DNA from: Candidatus Manganitrophus noduliformans | Lineage (GTDB): Bacteria > Nitrospirota > Nitrospiria > SBBL01 > Manganitrophaceae | Length of the DNA stretch: 64,000 nt | Assembly (NCBI RefSeq): GCF_012184425.1 | Contig: NZ_VTOW01000002.1 | Coordinates: 434,001-498,000, forward strand | Reading direction: 5' to 3' | Part shown: positions 35,421 to 44,408 of the stretch, in pieces | How positions within the stretch are numbered: position 1 is the stretch's first letter | How the letters are laid out: each line of letters opens with the position of its first letter | Position numbers and translations under genes: made by a program | The notes under the pieces: generated by a model | What the model was told of the DNA's origin: nothing | What the model saw: only the letters and a program-made list of their open reading frames with translations | Databases searched by the model: none

Positions 35421-35939
35421 TTATTTGGAGGTCTGTTTTAAGTAGATCTGCGCCAGGTCGACATAGTTTCGCGCCGATTGAGAGAGAAAGGCGCTCTCTT
35501 CCGGCGTCAGCGGCCGCTTCACCCGGGCCGGCACCCCCAGGGCCAGCGAGCCGGGGGGGATCTTCACCCCTTCCGTCACCAGCGCCCCCGCCCCGACGAT
35601 CGATCCCTCCCCCACCTCGGCGCCGTCGAGCAGAATCGCCCCCATCCCGACCAGCACCCGATCCCGCACCGTGCAGCCGTGCAGCGTCACCCGGTGGCCG
35701 ACCGTCACCTCGCTGCCGATCACGAGGGGGTGGGTCTTCCGGGTCACATGCAGAACCGAAAGATCCTGGATATTGGTCCGGTCGCCGATCCGGATATCAT
35801 TCACATCCCCCCGGACCACCGATCCGAACCAGACCGAGCTGTACGCCCCGATCTCCACGTCGCCGATCACCTGCGCCGACGCTTCGATGAAGACGGTCGA
35901 AGGGAACTTGGGAAACTTATCTTGAAAAGGATGTATCAT
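35421..35939 (-). CDS. Gamma carbonic anhydrase-like hexapeptide-repeat protein
   Basis: The ~172-residue protein is a left-handed beta-helix of hexapeptide repeats (IGDVEIGAYSSVWFGSVVRG, IRIGDRTNIQDLSVLHV). The metal-binding His occur in LHVTRK and VGHRVTLHGC. It matches the YrdA/PaaY/gamma-carbonic anhydrase family, which uses Zn or Fe to hydrate CO2, although many members lack that activity. The start is taken at ATG 35939 (MIHPFQDKF), where homology normally begins. Confidence 0.9.
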   Translation of the reverse strand: MIHPFQDKFPKFPSTVFIEASAQVIGDVEIGAYSSVWFGSVVRGDVNDIRIGDRTNIQDLSVLHVTRKTHPLVIGSEVTVGHRVTLHGCTVRDRVLVGMGAILLDGAEVGEGSIVGAGALVTEGVKIPPGSLALGVPARVKRPLTPEESAFLSQSARNYVDLAQIYLKQTSK

Positions 35940-36106
35940 CGCCGCCGGAAAAAGGACTGAGGACCGCAATGGGTCCTCTCAAACCAGAGGATATCACGCC
36001 CCTTTTTCCGATGGCAAGCACTTTCGGTTCCGGCGGGCCTCGGCCTCCGCCGTCGGACCCAAATCCGACCCTTCGTCACGCGATTTCATATTTTTGAGCA
36101 AGGGTC

Positions 36107-36135
36107 TTCAATTATGATCCAAATTTTGGTATAGT
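36107..36135 (+). promoter_or_regulatory. Candidate sigma-70 promoter
   Basis: TTCAAT (36107-36112) and TATAGT (36130-36135) are separated by 17 bases. The predicted transcript would start near 36142, just before the structured leader. Confidence 0.4.
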
Positions 36136-36149
36136 AAGCCATTCGTTGC

Positions 36150-36230
36150 GGCCGATCTCCTGAGAACGGAGACCGGCTAAGCCCCTCAAAGGAGCCGCCG
36201 TCCGATGCAGGCCCGTCGACGGCGACTCCC
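36150..36230 (+). promoter_or_regulatory. Structured 5' leader RNA of unknown class
   Basis: Two strong hairpins can form. The first is at ~36150-36177 (GCCG-TCTCC paired with GGAGA-CGGC, loop TGAGAAC). The second is at ~36190-36229 (GGAGCCGCCGTC paired with GACGGCGACTCC). It lies between a promoter candidate and the start codon at 36274. I could not match it to a known riboswitch. Confidence 0.4.
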
Positions 36231-36273
36231 TACTCAATCTCAAAACAGCGGCGACAGGGCGATTTAAAAGGGT

Positions 36274-37254
36274 ATGGTCTTTTACTTCTACGAAGAGGCG
36301 ATGAAAGGGGTTCCCAAGATCTCGGTCGACGGGCTCGTCCCTCAAAGCCATCATTTGAGCCACTGGAAGGGGAACCAGACCCCTCCTCCCCTCAAGGCCG
36401 ACACCTCCACCGAAATCGTCCTGCGCTACCTGGCCCATCCGAATCAAAAACAATTTTTTCCGCAGGTCAGCATTATCACGAACAACCATTTCGATACCGA
36501 CGGGCTCCTCTCGGTCTGGACCCTCCTCAATCCGAGGAAGGCGGAGCCGATGGCGGGGCGGCTGATCGCCGCCGCCGAGGCGGGCGATTTCTCTTCCTTC
36601 TCGTCGGAGGAAGGGGTTCAGATGAATCTCCTCATTGAGGGACTGGCCTCTTCCGGTGAAAGCCCGATCCTCTCTCAGCTCCCGACCTACCCGGGCCCGA
36701 AAGAAGCCTTCCTCTATAAAACGTTGATGCCGATGCTCCCCGATCTCTTCCGGCGCAAAGACGAATACCGCCCCCTCTGGCGGGAATCCTACGACAGCAT
36801 CATTCAATCGATGGAGCTCTTCGAGAAAGGGATCATCGGCGTCGAGGAGCACGAGCAAGAGGGGCTTTCCGTCATCATCGACGAGCAGCGGCCGGCCCGG
36901 CAGGCGATCGATCATCACTGCCGGGGAAATCTTTTCCTGGTGATCGAAGACCGGGAGCGGGAAGAAGGGGGGTTCGGTTATGAGCTCGAATACCGCTACT
37001 ACGCCTGGGCCGAGACGGTCACCCGTCCGCCGATCCCGCCGATTCCGATGGAGCCGCTCGCCGAACACCTCAACCGCCACGAGGGGCTCCGGGAAGGAAA
37101 ATGGATGACGGGGGGCTACGCCGGCCGGTCGATGACCTCCGCTTTGAAATACACCGACGAGACGGGTCGGCGGCATCTCAGCCGGCTTCATCCCGACCAG
37201 GTGATCCAGATCGTCTTGACCTACCTTCAATCGAGGGAGATTGATTCCAACTAG
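36274..37254 (+). CDS. Conserved hypothetical protein with NHFDTDGLLS motif
   Basis: The 326-residue soluble protein contains ITNNHFDTDGLLSVWTLLNP (~70), reminiscent of the DHD/DHH phosphoesterase signature in which Asp and His bind metal. Other acid/His clusters include RQAIDHHCRGNLFLVIEDRE. I recall a similar uncharacterised family (DUF6687) but cannot confirm it. There is no signal peptide. A long structured leader precedes it; the dienelactone hydrolase gene follows by 42 bases, perhaps in the same transcript. Confidence 0.7.
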   Translation: MVFYFYEEAMKGVPKISVDGLVPQSHHLSHWKGNQTPPPLKADTSTEIVLRYLAHPNQKQFFPQVSIITNNHFDTDGLLSVWTLLNPRKAEPMAGRLIAAAEAGDFSSFSSEEGVQMNLLIEGLASSGESPILSQLPTYPGPKEAFLYKTLMPMLPDLFRRKDEYRPLWRESYDSIIQSMELFEKGIIGVEEHEQEGLSVIIDEQRPARQAIDHHCRGNLFLVIEDREREEGGFGYELEYRYYAWAETVTRPPIPPIPMEPLAEHLNRHEGLREGKWMTGGYAGRSMTSALKYTDETGRRHLSRLHPDQVIQIVLTYLQSREIDSN

Positions 37255-37296
37255 CGACCATCGTCAGGCTTCCTCGTCGAGCATTAGGAGAGGATC

Positions 37297-38019
37297 ATGA
37301 CCCCCCAACTTCTGACCGACGACGACCTGAACTCCTCCATGGTGGAATACCCGGCCGACGGGACGATTCTCTCCGCTTTCCTCTGCCGCCCGAAACACAC
37401 CGGCCGTTATCCGGGGTTGATCCTGATCCAGGAGTGGTGGGGGCTCAACGACCACATCAAAGGGGTCGCCCAACGGCTCGCGAAGGAGCATTTCGCCGTC
37501 CTCGCCCCCGATCTTTACTCCCGGCTCGGCCATGTCGTGACGCAGAACGGGGCGGAGGCGGCCAAATTGTCGGACACCCTCGATCCGGGTAAAACCGTCG
37601 CCGACTTGATGGGCGGCCTTCGTTATCTGAAGACCCTGCCGGAGGTCGATCCCGACAAAGTCGGCGTGATCGGGTTTTCCATCGGCGGCTCTTTCACTCT
37701 GCAGCTCGCCTGCAGGACCGGCGAGATTCGATGCGCCGTCCCCTTCTACGGCGAGATCCCGACAAACGAAGAGATCGAAAAGCTCTCGGCGCCGATCCTC
37801 TACATCTACGGGGAAGAAGACGGCTGGATCCAAAAGGAAGAGGTCCAACGGCTGAAGGAGGCGCTGAAGAAGTTCAAAAAACCGGGCGAGGTGAAAACCT
37901 ATGCCGGCGCCCCGCATGCCTTCTTCAACGACAGCCGGAGAGAGGTCTACAATCCAAAGGCCGCGAAGGACGCGTGGAAGAGAACACTCGCCTTCCTTGA
38001 GAAATACCTACGATCATAA
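37297..38019 (+). CDS. Dienelactone hydrolase family protein
   Basis: The 240-residue alpha/beta hydrolase has LILIQEWWGLNDHIKGVAQR (family Glu), LAPDLYSR, the nucleophile elbow VGVIGFSIGGS, and a late His in APHAFFNDS. Classical dienelactone hydrolase uses Cys at the elbow; here it is Ser, as in many family members with other ester substrates. It is cytoplasmic with no signal. AGGAGAGG precedes ATG 37297. Confidence 0.9.
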   Translation: MTPQLLTDDDLNSSMVEYPADGTILSAFLCRPKHTGRYPGLILIQEWWGLNDHIKGVAQRLAKEHFAVLAPDLYSRLGHVVTQNGAEAAKLSDTLDPGKTVADLMGGLRYLKTLPEVDPDKVGVIGFSIGGSFTLQLACRTGEIRCAVPFYGEIPTNEEIEKLSAPILYIYGEEDGWIQKEEVQRLKEALKKFKKPGEVKTYAGAPHAFFNDSRREVYNPKAAKDAWKRTLAFLEKYLRS

Positions 38020-38032
38020 AAAAACTATTTTC

Positions 38033-38110
<78 letters not shown>

Positions 38111-38127
38111 ATGATGAAGGGGCTCCC

Positions 38128-39267
38128 ATGCTAAACACACAACGAATGACCGATCATTTCCTTAAGCTCGTTCGGATCGACAGCCTTTCCAAAAAAGAGA
38201 AGGCGGTCGCCCTGGTCCTTCAAAAGGAATTGGAGGCGCTGGGAGCGAAGGTCGAGTTCGATGAGGCCGGCCAGGCGGTCGGCGGCGAGATCGGCAACCT
38301 GATCGCCCGCCTCCCCGGGACCGATCCGTCCCGGCGGCCGCTCCTTCTCTCCGCCCACATGGACACCGTGGTGCCGGGGGAGGGAATCAAGCCGATCGTC
38401 GACGGGAAGAAGATTCGCAGCGACGGGACGACGATCCTCGGCGGGGACGATAAATCGGGGATCTCGATCATCGTCGAAGTGCTCCGGACCATTCGGGAGA
38501 AGAAGCTCCCTCATGGCGAAATCGAAATCGCCTTCACCATTTGCGAGGAGTTCGGCCTCCTCGGCGCGAAGCACCTCGACTTCGGGCGGTTAAAATCGCG
38601 CGACGGCCTGGTGCTCGATTGCGACAATGTCAACATCCTCTTCACCAAATCCCCTTCTTCCGATCGATTGGAATTCAAAGTCCACGGGCTCGAAGCGCAC
38701 GCCGGCGTCTGTCCGGAGCGGGGGCTCTCCGCCGTTCAGATCGCGGCCGATGCGATCAGTCAAATGAAGCTCGGCCGGATCGATCCGGAGACGACCGCCA
38801 ACATCGGGATCATCCAGGGGGGATCGGCGACCAACATCGTCCCGAACTATGTTTATGTCAAAGCGGAGACGCGCAGCCACGACGAGGAGAAGCTGACGGC
38901 GCAGAACGGGCATATGCAGGAGTGCTTCCGAAAAGCCGCCGAGAAATTCTGGGTCGATTTGGACGGGAAACGGATTACCGGCCGGGTGGAAGAGAAGATC
39001 TGGCGCGACTACGACCGGATGAACGTCCCCGAAAATGCCCCGATCGTTCAGGCGGTGATGCGCGCGGCCCAAACGCTTTCCTACAAGGTGCGGACCCATG
39101 CGACCGGCGGCGGCTGCGACGCCAACGTCTTCAACAAAAAGGGAATCACCGTCGCCAACCTCGGCACCGGCATGCACGACATCCACACCGTTAAGGAGTG
39201 GCTCGCCATCGATGAGATGAATCAGGCGGCCGAGATCGTCCTGGAGACGATCCAGCAGTGCAAGTAG
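38128..39267 (+). CDS. M20-family zinc peptidase (PepT-like)
   Basis: The 379-residue protein has the M20/M28-type dizinc motifs: LLLSAHMDTVVPGEG (first His-x-Asp), ILGGDDKSGISIIVEVL (bridging Asp), FTICEEFGLLGAKHLD (catalytic Glu pair), VLDCDN, and a late metal His in LGTGMHDIHTVKEW. The dimerisation domain lies in between (~180-290). It is closest to PepT-like tripeptide aminopeptidases. It is cytoplasmic. Confidence 0.92.
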   Translation: MLNTQRMTDHFLKLVRIDSLSKKEKAVALVLQKELEALGAKVEFDEAGQAVGGEIGNLIARLPGTDPSRRPLLLSAHMDTVVPGEGIKPIVDGKKIRSDGTTILGGDDKSGISIIVEVLRTIREKKLPHGEIEIAFTICEEFGLLGAKHLDFGRLKSRDGLVLDCDNVNILFTKSPSSDRLEFKVHGLEAHAGVCPERGLSAVQIAADAISQMKLGRIDPETTANIGIIQGGSATNIVPNYVYVKAETRSHDEEKLTAQNGHMQECFRKAAEKFWVDLDGKRITGRVEEKIWRDYDRMNVPENAPIVQAVMRAAQTLSYKVRTHATGGGCDANVFNKKGITVANLGTGMHDIHTVKEWLAIDEMNQAAEIVLETIQQCK

Positions 39268-39280
39268 GAAGCGTCCTCGC

Positions 39281-39580
39281 CTATCCTTTGAACGCTCTCT
39301 CCCTCACCGGCGTGCAGACCTGGATTTGATATTCGGTGAAGAACTCTGTCCGCGCCCGCCGCTGCGCTTCCCGATGTTCGGGATGCTCCCGCCAGGCGTC
39401 GACGGTCTCGATGGAATCGAACTCGATGATTGAGACATTCTCCCCGTCTTCCGCGACGAAGTCCTTGTAAGAGAGGAAGCCCGGCATCGCGGAGGCGAGC
39501 TCATACATCCGCATTCCGACCTTTCCCAACTCCGCCTCTCCCCCCTCCTTTAATCGCGATCGAAAAACCACGACGACCAT
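39281..39580 (-). CDS. Antibiotic biosynthesis monooxygenase (ABM) domain protein
   Basis: The 99-residue protein is a single ABM ferredoxin-like domain: VVVVFRSRLKEGGEAELGK, MPGFLSYKDFVAEDGENVSI, IEFDSIETVDAWREHPEH. The family is cofactor-free oxygenases or heme-binding small proteins; the substrate is unknown. GAGGAGG lies eight bases before the ATG. It faces the M20 peptidase gene and follows the next leftward gene closely. Confidence 0.88.
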   Translation of the reverse strand: MVVVVFRSRLKEGGEAELGKVGMRMYELASAMPGFLSYKDFVAEDGENVSIIEFDSIETVDAWREHPEHREAQRRARTEFFTEYQIQVCTPVRERAFKG

Positions 39581-39599
39581 CTTTCATCCCTCCTCAAAA

Positions 39600-40541
39600 T
39601 CAGATCTCCTCTCCCTTCTTTCGGGTCAGCAGATCGTAGATCTCCTGCGTCGACCAGATCGGCTCGCCCGGCACCAGCGCGGAAGATTTCTGAAGGAGAA
39701 CAAGCTCTCCTTCGAGCTTCCGAACATATTCCACCTTTCGCTCCAGGCTGTCGAGGTTGTATCGGACGGCGTCTTTCTCGGTGAAATTCGTATGCTCCCA
39801 GAGAAAGAAGACGTCGCTGAGGCAGAGAAACCGGTTCGTGTCGAACCACTTCTTGGGGACCACGCACTTCCAGAGATATCCCGAATAAATATCGGTTCGA
39901 TCGACCAGAAGGGTGATCTTATGCTCCTTGTTCTCCTCGTTCAGCCAGATGCAATAATCGAGGAGCCCGCCGAAGAGGCCGAGCGGCCCCGGCTCTTTCG
40001 CAAACTGGCGCCGATGGCCCAACAGCCCCCGGAGGTTGACCTCGACCCCGCCCCATCCTTCCTTGAATTTTTCGCGGAGCTTTTCCGCCTTCGCGCGGGG
40101 AAGGACCACCGGGAGGGAGTTCGCTTCGTCCCCTTCCCCGATCTGCGCGATAAAATGGGTGTGCCCCCAGTCTCCCAGGGAGTCGAGATCCCAGGAAAAA
40201 TCCCACGACGGTCCCCAGAGATCGAACCCGATGAAGAGCCATTTCTGAAGGGGATTTTTCCAATCGAGCTCGGAGGAGATCGCCTGCGACCGCCGCTCCC
40301 ACCAGCCGGAGGAGAGAAGGGCGCAGGGGAAAAGGGTGCCGTGGACCGTGATCGAAACCGGCTCCTTCAAGGCGTCGATTTGAAGGAGCTTCTTTCGGAG
40401 GCTGCTGATCTCTTCGATCCCGTGAAACGAGAGGTCCAATGGACCGGCGGGATCGTTCAAAAAATCGCGGTAGGGATCGACCCCCCGCAAGATGAGGTAA
40501 TTCCGCGAGCCGACATGAACATCGACGTCGCGGGCAGACAC
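39600..40541 (-). CDS. Conserved hypothetical protein
   Basis: The ~313-residue soluble protein is rich in Trp and Asp (FIGFDLWGPSWDFSWDLDSL, GDWGHTHFIAQIGEGDE), with mixed alpha/beta character, no signal and no motif I recognise. GTG 40541 is the first usable start; the frame stays open further upstream to overlap the preceding gene, so the true start may lie upstream. It sits 56 bases after the small protein gene at 40598-41059. Confidence 0.6.
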   Translation of the reverse strand: MSARDVDVHVGSRNYLILRGVDPYRDFLNDPAGPLDLSFHGIEEISSLRKKLLQIDALKEPVSITVHGTLFPCALLSSGWWERRSQAISSELDWKNPLQKWLFIGFDLWGPSWDFSWDLDSLGDWGHTHFIAQIGEGDEANSLPVVLPRAKAEKLREKFKEGWGGVEVNLRGLLGHRRQFAKEPGPLGLFGGLLDYCIWLNEENKEHKITLLVDRTDIYSGYLWKCVVPKKWFDTNRFLCLSDVFFLWEHTNFTEKDAVRYNLDSLERKVEYVRKLEGELVLLQKSSALVPGEPIWSTQEIYDLLTRKKGEEI

Positions 40542-40597
40542 CCGTTCCAGATCGACGGCCGGGTTAGAATCAGCGACAGCAGGTTCCGGCCATTGGC

Positions 40598-41059
40598 CTA
40601 CTGCCGCTTTGAAGGGTTTTCGGAGACCTCTCCGGCCCGCACCCCTTTGATCTCGATGTCCCCGGCGATCTCCGCCTTTCGGACCTTCACCCCGGCGCCC
40701 GCGGCGATGACGTCGCCGATCCGAAGCGACGCCCCCTTGATCTCTTCCAGGTCGACGCCGATTTGTCCGGCCGCCTCCGGCGCATGTTGTTGGACGGCAT
40801 CGAGGAGCGCCTTCGCCTGGGTCAGAAGTTCCGGATCATCCGCGGCATCGCTCTTCTCCAGCTCTTCTTTCACCACCTCCCGTTTCGCCTTCGAAGCGGG
40901 GTCTTTCTCCAGCAGGCCGACGTTTGTCTCGCCATATTTGCGCTGGATTAGCGCCTTGATCCCGGCATAGGCGTCTTGGATTACTTTCGCCGCCGTCGGT
41001 TTGAGTCCCGCCGCCGCGCCCGTCGCCAGGGCGGTCACAATGATCGAAATCGGATCCAT
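40598..41059 (-). CDS. Small protein with MDPISIIVTALATGAAAGLK-type N-terminal module
   Basis: The 153-residue protein starts with a hydrophobic Ala/Gly-rich helix (PISIIVTALATGAAAGLK), then VIQDAYAGIKALIQRKYGE. This N-terminal module recurs in bacterial proteins of unknown function, some linked to signalling-type assemblies. A Lys/Glu-rich middle follows, and a C-terminal short beta-like pattern (VKVRKAEIAGDIEIKGVRAG). I cannot assign a function. AGGAG precedes ATG 41059. It shares a transcript direction with the HerA-like ATPase 22 bases upstream. Confidence 0.65.
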   Translation of the reverse strand: MDPISIIVTALATGAAAGLKPTAAKVIQDAYAGIKALIQRKYGETNVGLLEKDPASKAKREVVKEELEKSDAADDPELLTQAKALLDAVQQHAPEAAGQIGVDLEEIKGASLRIGDVIAAGAGVKVRKAEIAGDIEIKGVRAGEVSENPSKRQ

Positions 41060-41081
41060 CTCTCGCTCCTTTCGTTTCGAA

Positions 41082-42584
41082 CTACCTTCTTCTTCGCGTC
41101 GTTCCTCCCGTCATCGATCCGAATAATCCCCGCATGATCTGCCGGCCGAGCCGGCTGCCGATCGCCCGGGCCGCGCTCTTCGCCATCGATTCGACGATCC
41201 CCTCCCGGGAGCGTCCCCGCTTCCCGGTCGAACCGGTCAGAACATCGGTCCACGATCCCTCTTGTGCTTCGCTTGGTTGCTCCGGCGGAGCCGCTTGCTC
41301 CGCGCGGGCTTTTAGCTTCTCGTAGGCCGATTCGCGATCGACCGCTTCTTCATAGTGTCCGAAGAGGACCGACCGTTGAATCATCCGCCGGCACTCCTCC
41401 GGGGAGATCGGGCCGATCCGGCTTTCCGGCGGGACGATCAACGCCCGCTCGACGATGCCGGGCCGGCCTTTTTCATCAAGCAGGGAGACGAGCGCCTCCC
41501 CGACCCCCAGCTCCATAATCGCCGCCTCGACATCGAGCTTCGGGTTGCTCCGAAACGTCTGCGCCGCCGCTTTCACCGCCTTCTGATCGCGCGGGGTGAA
41601 GGCGCGCAGCGCATGCTGGATCCGGTTCCCCAATTGTCCCAGGACCGCTTCGGGGATGTCGAGCGGATTCTGGCTGACGAAGTAAACGCCCACCCCCTTC
41701 GACCGGATCAGGCGGACCACCTGCTCGATTTTGTCCAGCAGCGCCTTCGGCGCATCGTTGAAGAGAAGATGCGCCTCGTCGAAAAAGAAAACGAGCTTCG
41801 GCTTCTCCAGATCGCCGACCTCCGGCAGGCGCTCGAAGAGCTCCGCCAAGAGCCAGAGAAGAAAGGTGGCGTAAAGCTTCGGGGCATGGATCAACTTGTC
41901 GGCGACAAGGATGTTGACGACCCCTTGTCCCTTCTCGTCGGTCTGCATCAGATCATCGAGGTTGAGCGCCGGCTCGCCGAAGAATGCGTCTCCCCCCTGC
42001 TCCTCCAATGCCAGGAGGCCGCGCTGGATGGCGCCGATGCTGGCGGCGGAGACGTTGCCGTATCGGGTGGCGAAGTTCTTGGCGTTGTCGCCGACATATT
42101 GGAGCATGGCGCGGAGGTCTTTCAGATCGAGGAGAAGAAGACCGTCATCATCGGCGATCTTGAATACCAGGGTCAGCACACCGCTCTGGGTTTCATTCAG
42201 ATTGAGGAGCCGGCCGAGCAGAAGCGGCCCCATCTCCGAGATCGTCGTCCGAAGCGGATGGCCGAGCCGGCCGAAGACATCCCAGAAGACGACGGGACAG
42301 GGGGCGAAGCGAAAGTCGGCGAGCCCCAACTGCCGGACCCGCTCCATGATTCTCGGATGCTCCTCCCCCGGCGCGCCGATTCCGGAGAGGTCTCCCTTCA
42401 CATCGGCCATGAAAACCGGCACCCCGATCCGACTGAACCGCTCCGCCAGCGTTTGCAGTGTGACCGTCTTCCCGGTCCCCGTCGCCCCGGCGACCAGGCC
42501 GTGGCGGTTGGCCATCTTCGGGAGCAGGGTGAGGTCGTGTTCTTCTTTGGCGATCAAGATCGGCTGCGGCATCTTTTTCGGCAC
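41082..42584 (-). CDS. HerA/FtsK-like ATPase (DUF853, YjgR-type)
   Basis: The 500-residue protein has Walker [35 protein letters not shown], and Walker [13 protein letters not shown], then the arginine-finger/sensor region [20 protein letters not shown]. This is the pattern of the DUF853 branch of HerA-FtsK ATPases (E. coli YjgR), whose physiological role is not established. The C-terminus is Arg-rich. Length is usual for the family. Confidence 0.93.
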   Translation of the reverse strand: MPKKMPQPILIAKEEHDLTLLPKMANRHGLVAGATGTGKTVTLQTLAERFSRIGVPVFMADVKGDLSGIGAPGEEHPRIMERVRQLGLADFRFAPCPVVFWDVFGRLGHPLRTTISEMGPLLLGRLLNLNETQSGVLTLVFKIADDDGLLLLDLKDLRAMLQYVGDNAKNFATRYGNVSAASIGAIQRGLLALEEQGGDAFFGEPALNLDDLMQTDEKGQGVVNILVADKLIHAPKLYATFLLWLLAELFERLPEVGDLEKPKLVFFFDEAHLLFNDAPKALLDKIEQVVRLIRSKGVGVYFVSQNPLDIPEAVLGQLGNRIQHALRAFTPRDQKAVKAAAQTFRSNPKLDVEAAIMELGVGEALVSLLDEKGRPGIVERALIVPPESRIGPISPEECRRMIQRSVLFGHYEEAVDRESAYEKLKARAEQAAPPEQPSEAQEGSWTDVLTGSTGKRGRSREGIVESMAKSAARAIGSRLGRQIMRGLFGSMTGGTTRRRR

Positions 42585-42718
42585 TCCTTATCAGTTCACC
42601 GTACGTTGATCCCCCCATCATATGGATTTGAAAAACGGAGTCAAGCTTTTCTTTAACCGCCGCCCGACTCTGTAATCGAAACTTGCCTTTCCCCCCGACT
42701 TTGGGTATCGTTAAGAAC

Positions 42719-44383
42719 ATGCAGCCGCAGATGAAGCTCGGCGATTTTTTGATCGCCTACCTGAAAAAAATCGGGGTCGATCACCTCTTCGGCATTCCCG
42801 GAGACCTCGTCATCAAGCTCTTCCTCCAATTCGGGAAGCCGCGAGGGTTGAAGGTGATCACCTTCTCCCATGAGCCGGGGGTCGGCTTCGCCGCCGACGG
42901 CTACGCGCGGAGCGCCGGAAAACTCGGCGTCGTCTGCGTCACCTACGGCGCCGGCGGGCTCAACATGGTCAATCCGGTCGCCGGCTCCTTCTCCGAAAAG
43001 GTGCCGATCCTGGTCATCTCGGGCGGACCGGGGGAAGAAGAGCGAAAGCTCGGCGTTCTCATCCATCATCAAGCCAAAGAGATCGAATCCCAGCTCCACA
43101 TCTATAAAGAGCTGACCTGCGCGGCGAAGATCATCGACGATCCGAACCGGGCCGCCGAAGAGATCGACGCGGTGATCCAGGCGATCCTACGGGAAAGACG
43201 GCCCGGTTATCTGGAGATCCATCGGGACAAGGTCGATATGATGATCTCCGTTCCCAAGCGGATTCTAGAGTGGGATGGAAAGTTCACCGGGATTCCTTCC
43301 GACAAACGAAAGGTGATCGAGGCGGCGCGGGAGACGGTCGCCCGGCTCAAGCAAGCGAAGCGGCCGGTGATCATCGTCGGGATCGAAGTCCGGCGCTTCG
43401 GGCTGACGAAAGAGATGATCCGCCTCGCCGAGGCGATCGGCGCGCCGGTGCTGACCAATGTCCTCGCGAAAGGGGCCTTTCCGATGGACCATCCGCTGGC
43501 GATGGGGGTCTACATCGGGGCGTTGAGCCACCCCGCCATCCACAAGCGGGTCGCGCAGGCCGATCTGGTCTTGAGCCTCGGGACGCTTCTGACCGACATG
43601 GACCTTGGCATTCAGCCGCCGGAGATCCCCCGCGAGAAGTCGATCTGGGCCGTCGAGAACCGGGTCCACATCAGCTTTCACACCTATACCGACGTGCAGA
43701 TCAATGACTTTATCAAAGCCCTTCTCAAGCTCCCCTTGCCTCATCACAAGGAGAAGATCACCTACCACGACAATCTGCCGAAGCGGGCGACGGAGATCCG
43801 ATCGGACCGGCCGATCCAGATGGCCGAAGTGCTGCACGAGGTGAACGATTTCCTGAAAGAGCGAAAAGAGTTTATGGCGATCACCGAATCGGGCGATTCT
43901 CTCTTTGCCGGGATCGACCTGAGGGTCGGCAGCAGCGTTTACCTGGCGCAGGGGTATTATGCCTCGATGGGATTCGCGATTCCGGGCGGATTGGGGGCGC
44001 AGATCGGGACGGGGCTTCGGCCGCTGATCCTCTGCGGCGACGGCGCCTTTCAGATGACGGGGCATGAGATCTCGCAGGCCCCCCGCCATCGGCTCAACCC
44101 GATCGTGCTGCTTCTCAACAACAAAGGATGGGGGATTTTCCGGCCGATCGCCGAGCGGGAAACGCTGCTGGCGATCCCCGACTGGCCTTATGCCGAGCTG
44201 GCGCGGTTGTGGGGCGGGGTTGGATTCAAAGCCGGGACGGTCCCGGAGCTGCGCGACGCGCTCCTGAAGGCGGAGAAGCTGACCTCGTTCGTCATCATCG
44301 AGGTCGCCATCCAGCCGAACGACCTCTCCCCGATGGCGCGCAAGTACATCGGCGCCGCGGCGAAAAAGGCGAAGCTCTCCTAA
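42719..44383 (+). CDS. Thiamine pyrophosphate-dependent 2-keto acid decarboxylase-like enzyme
   Basis: The ~554-residue protein has the three-domain TPP enzyme layout. A Pyr domain carries the catalytic Glu in FSHEPGVGFAADGYAR. A central domain contains VIIVGIEVRRFG. A PP domain has the Mg/TPP motif CGDGAFQMTGHEISQAPRHR followed by LNN. The HH pair in GVLIHHQAKE resembles the active-site His-His of pyruvate/indolepyruvate decarboxylases, arguing for a decarboxylase over acetolactate synthase. The start is ATG 42719 or 42731; neither has a strong ribosome site. The substrate is unknown. Confidence 0.88.
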   Translation: MQPQMKLGDFLIAYLKKIGVDHLFGIPGDLVIKLFLQFGKPRGLKVITFSHEPGVGFAADGYARSAGKLGVVCVTYGAGGLNMVNPVAGSFSEKVPILVISGGPGEEERKLGVLIHHQAKEIESQLHIYKELTCAAKIIDDPNRAAEEIDAVIQAILRERRPGYLEIHRDKVDMMISVPKRILEWDGKFTGIPSDKRKVIEAARETVARLKQAKRPVIIVGIEVRRFGLTKEMIRLAEAIGAPVLTNVLAKGAFPMDHPLAMGVYIGALSHPAIHKRVAQADLVLSLGTLLTDMDLGIQPPEIPREKSIWAVENRVHISFHTYTDVQINDFIKALLKLPLPHHKEKITYHDNLPKRATEIRSDRPIQMAEVLHEVNDFLKERKEFMAITESGDSLFAGIDLRVGSSVYLAQGYYASMGFAIPGGLGAQIGTGLRPLILCGDGAFQMTGHEISQAPRHRLNPIVLLLNNKGWGIFRPIAERETLLAIPDWPYAELARLWGGVGFKAGTVPELRDALLKAEKLTSFVIIEVAIQPNDLSPMARKYIGAAAKKAKLS

Positions 44384-44408
44384 CCTGGAATCGTCCGGCG
44401 GGGGAAAA

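Larger units (their letters stand above)
35970..36273. other. Intergenic region with promoter and structured leader
   Basis: No gene. It holds the promoter candidate at 36107-36135 and a strongly folded leader upstream of the gene at 36274. Confidence 0.45.
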
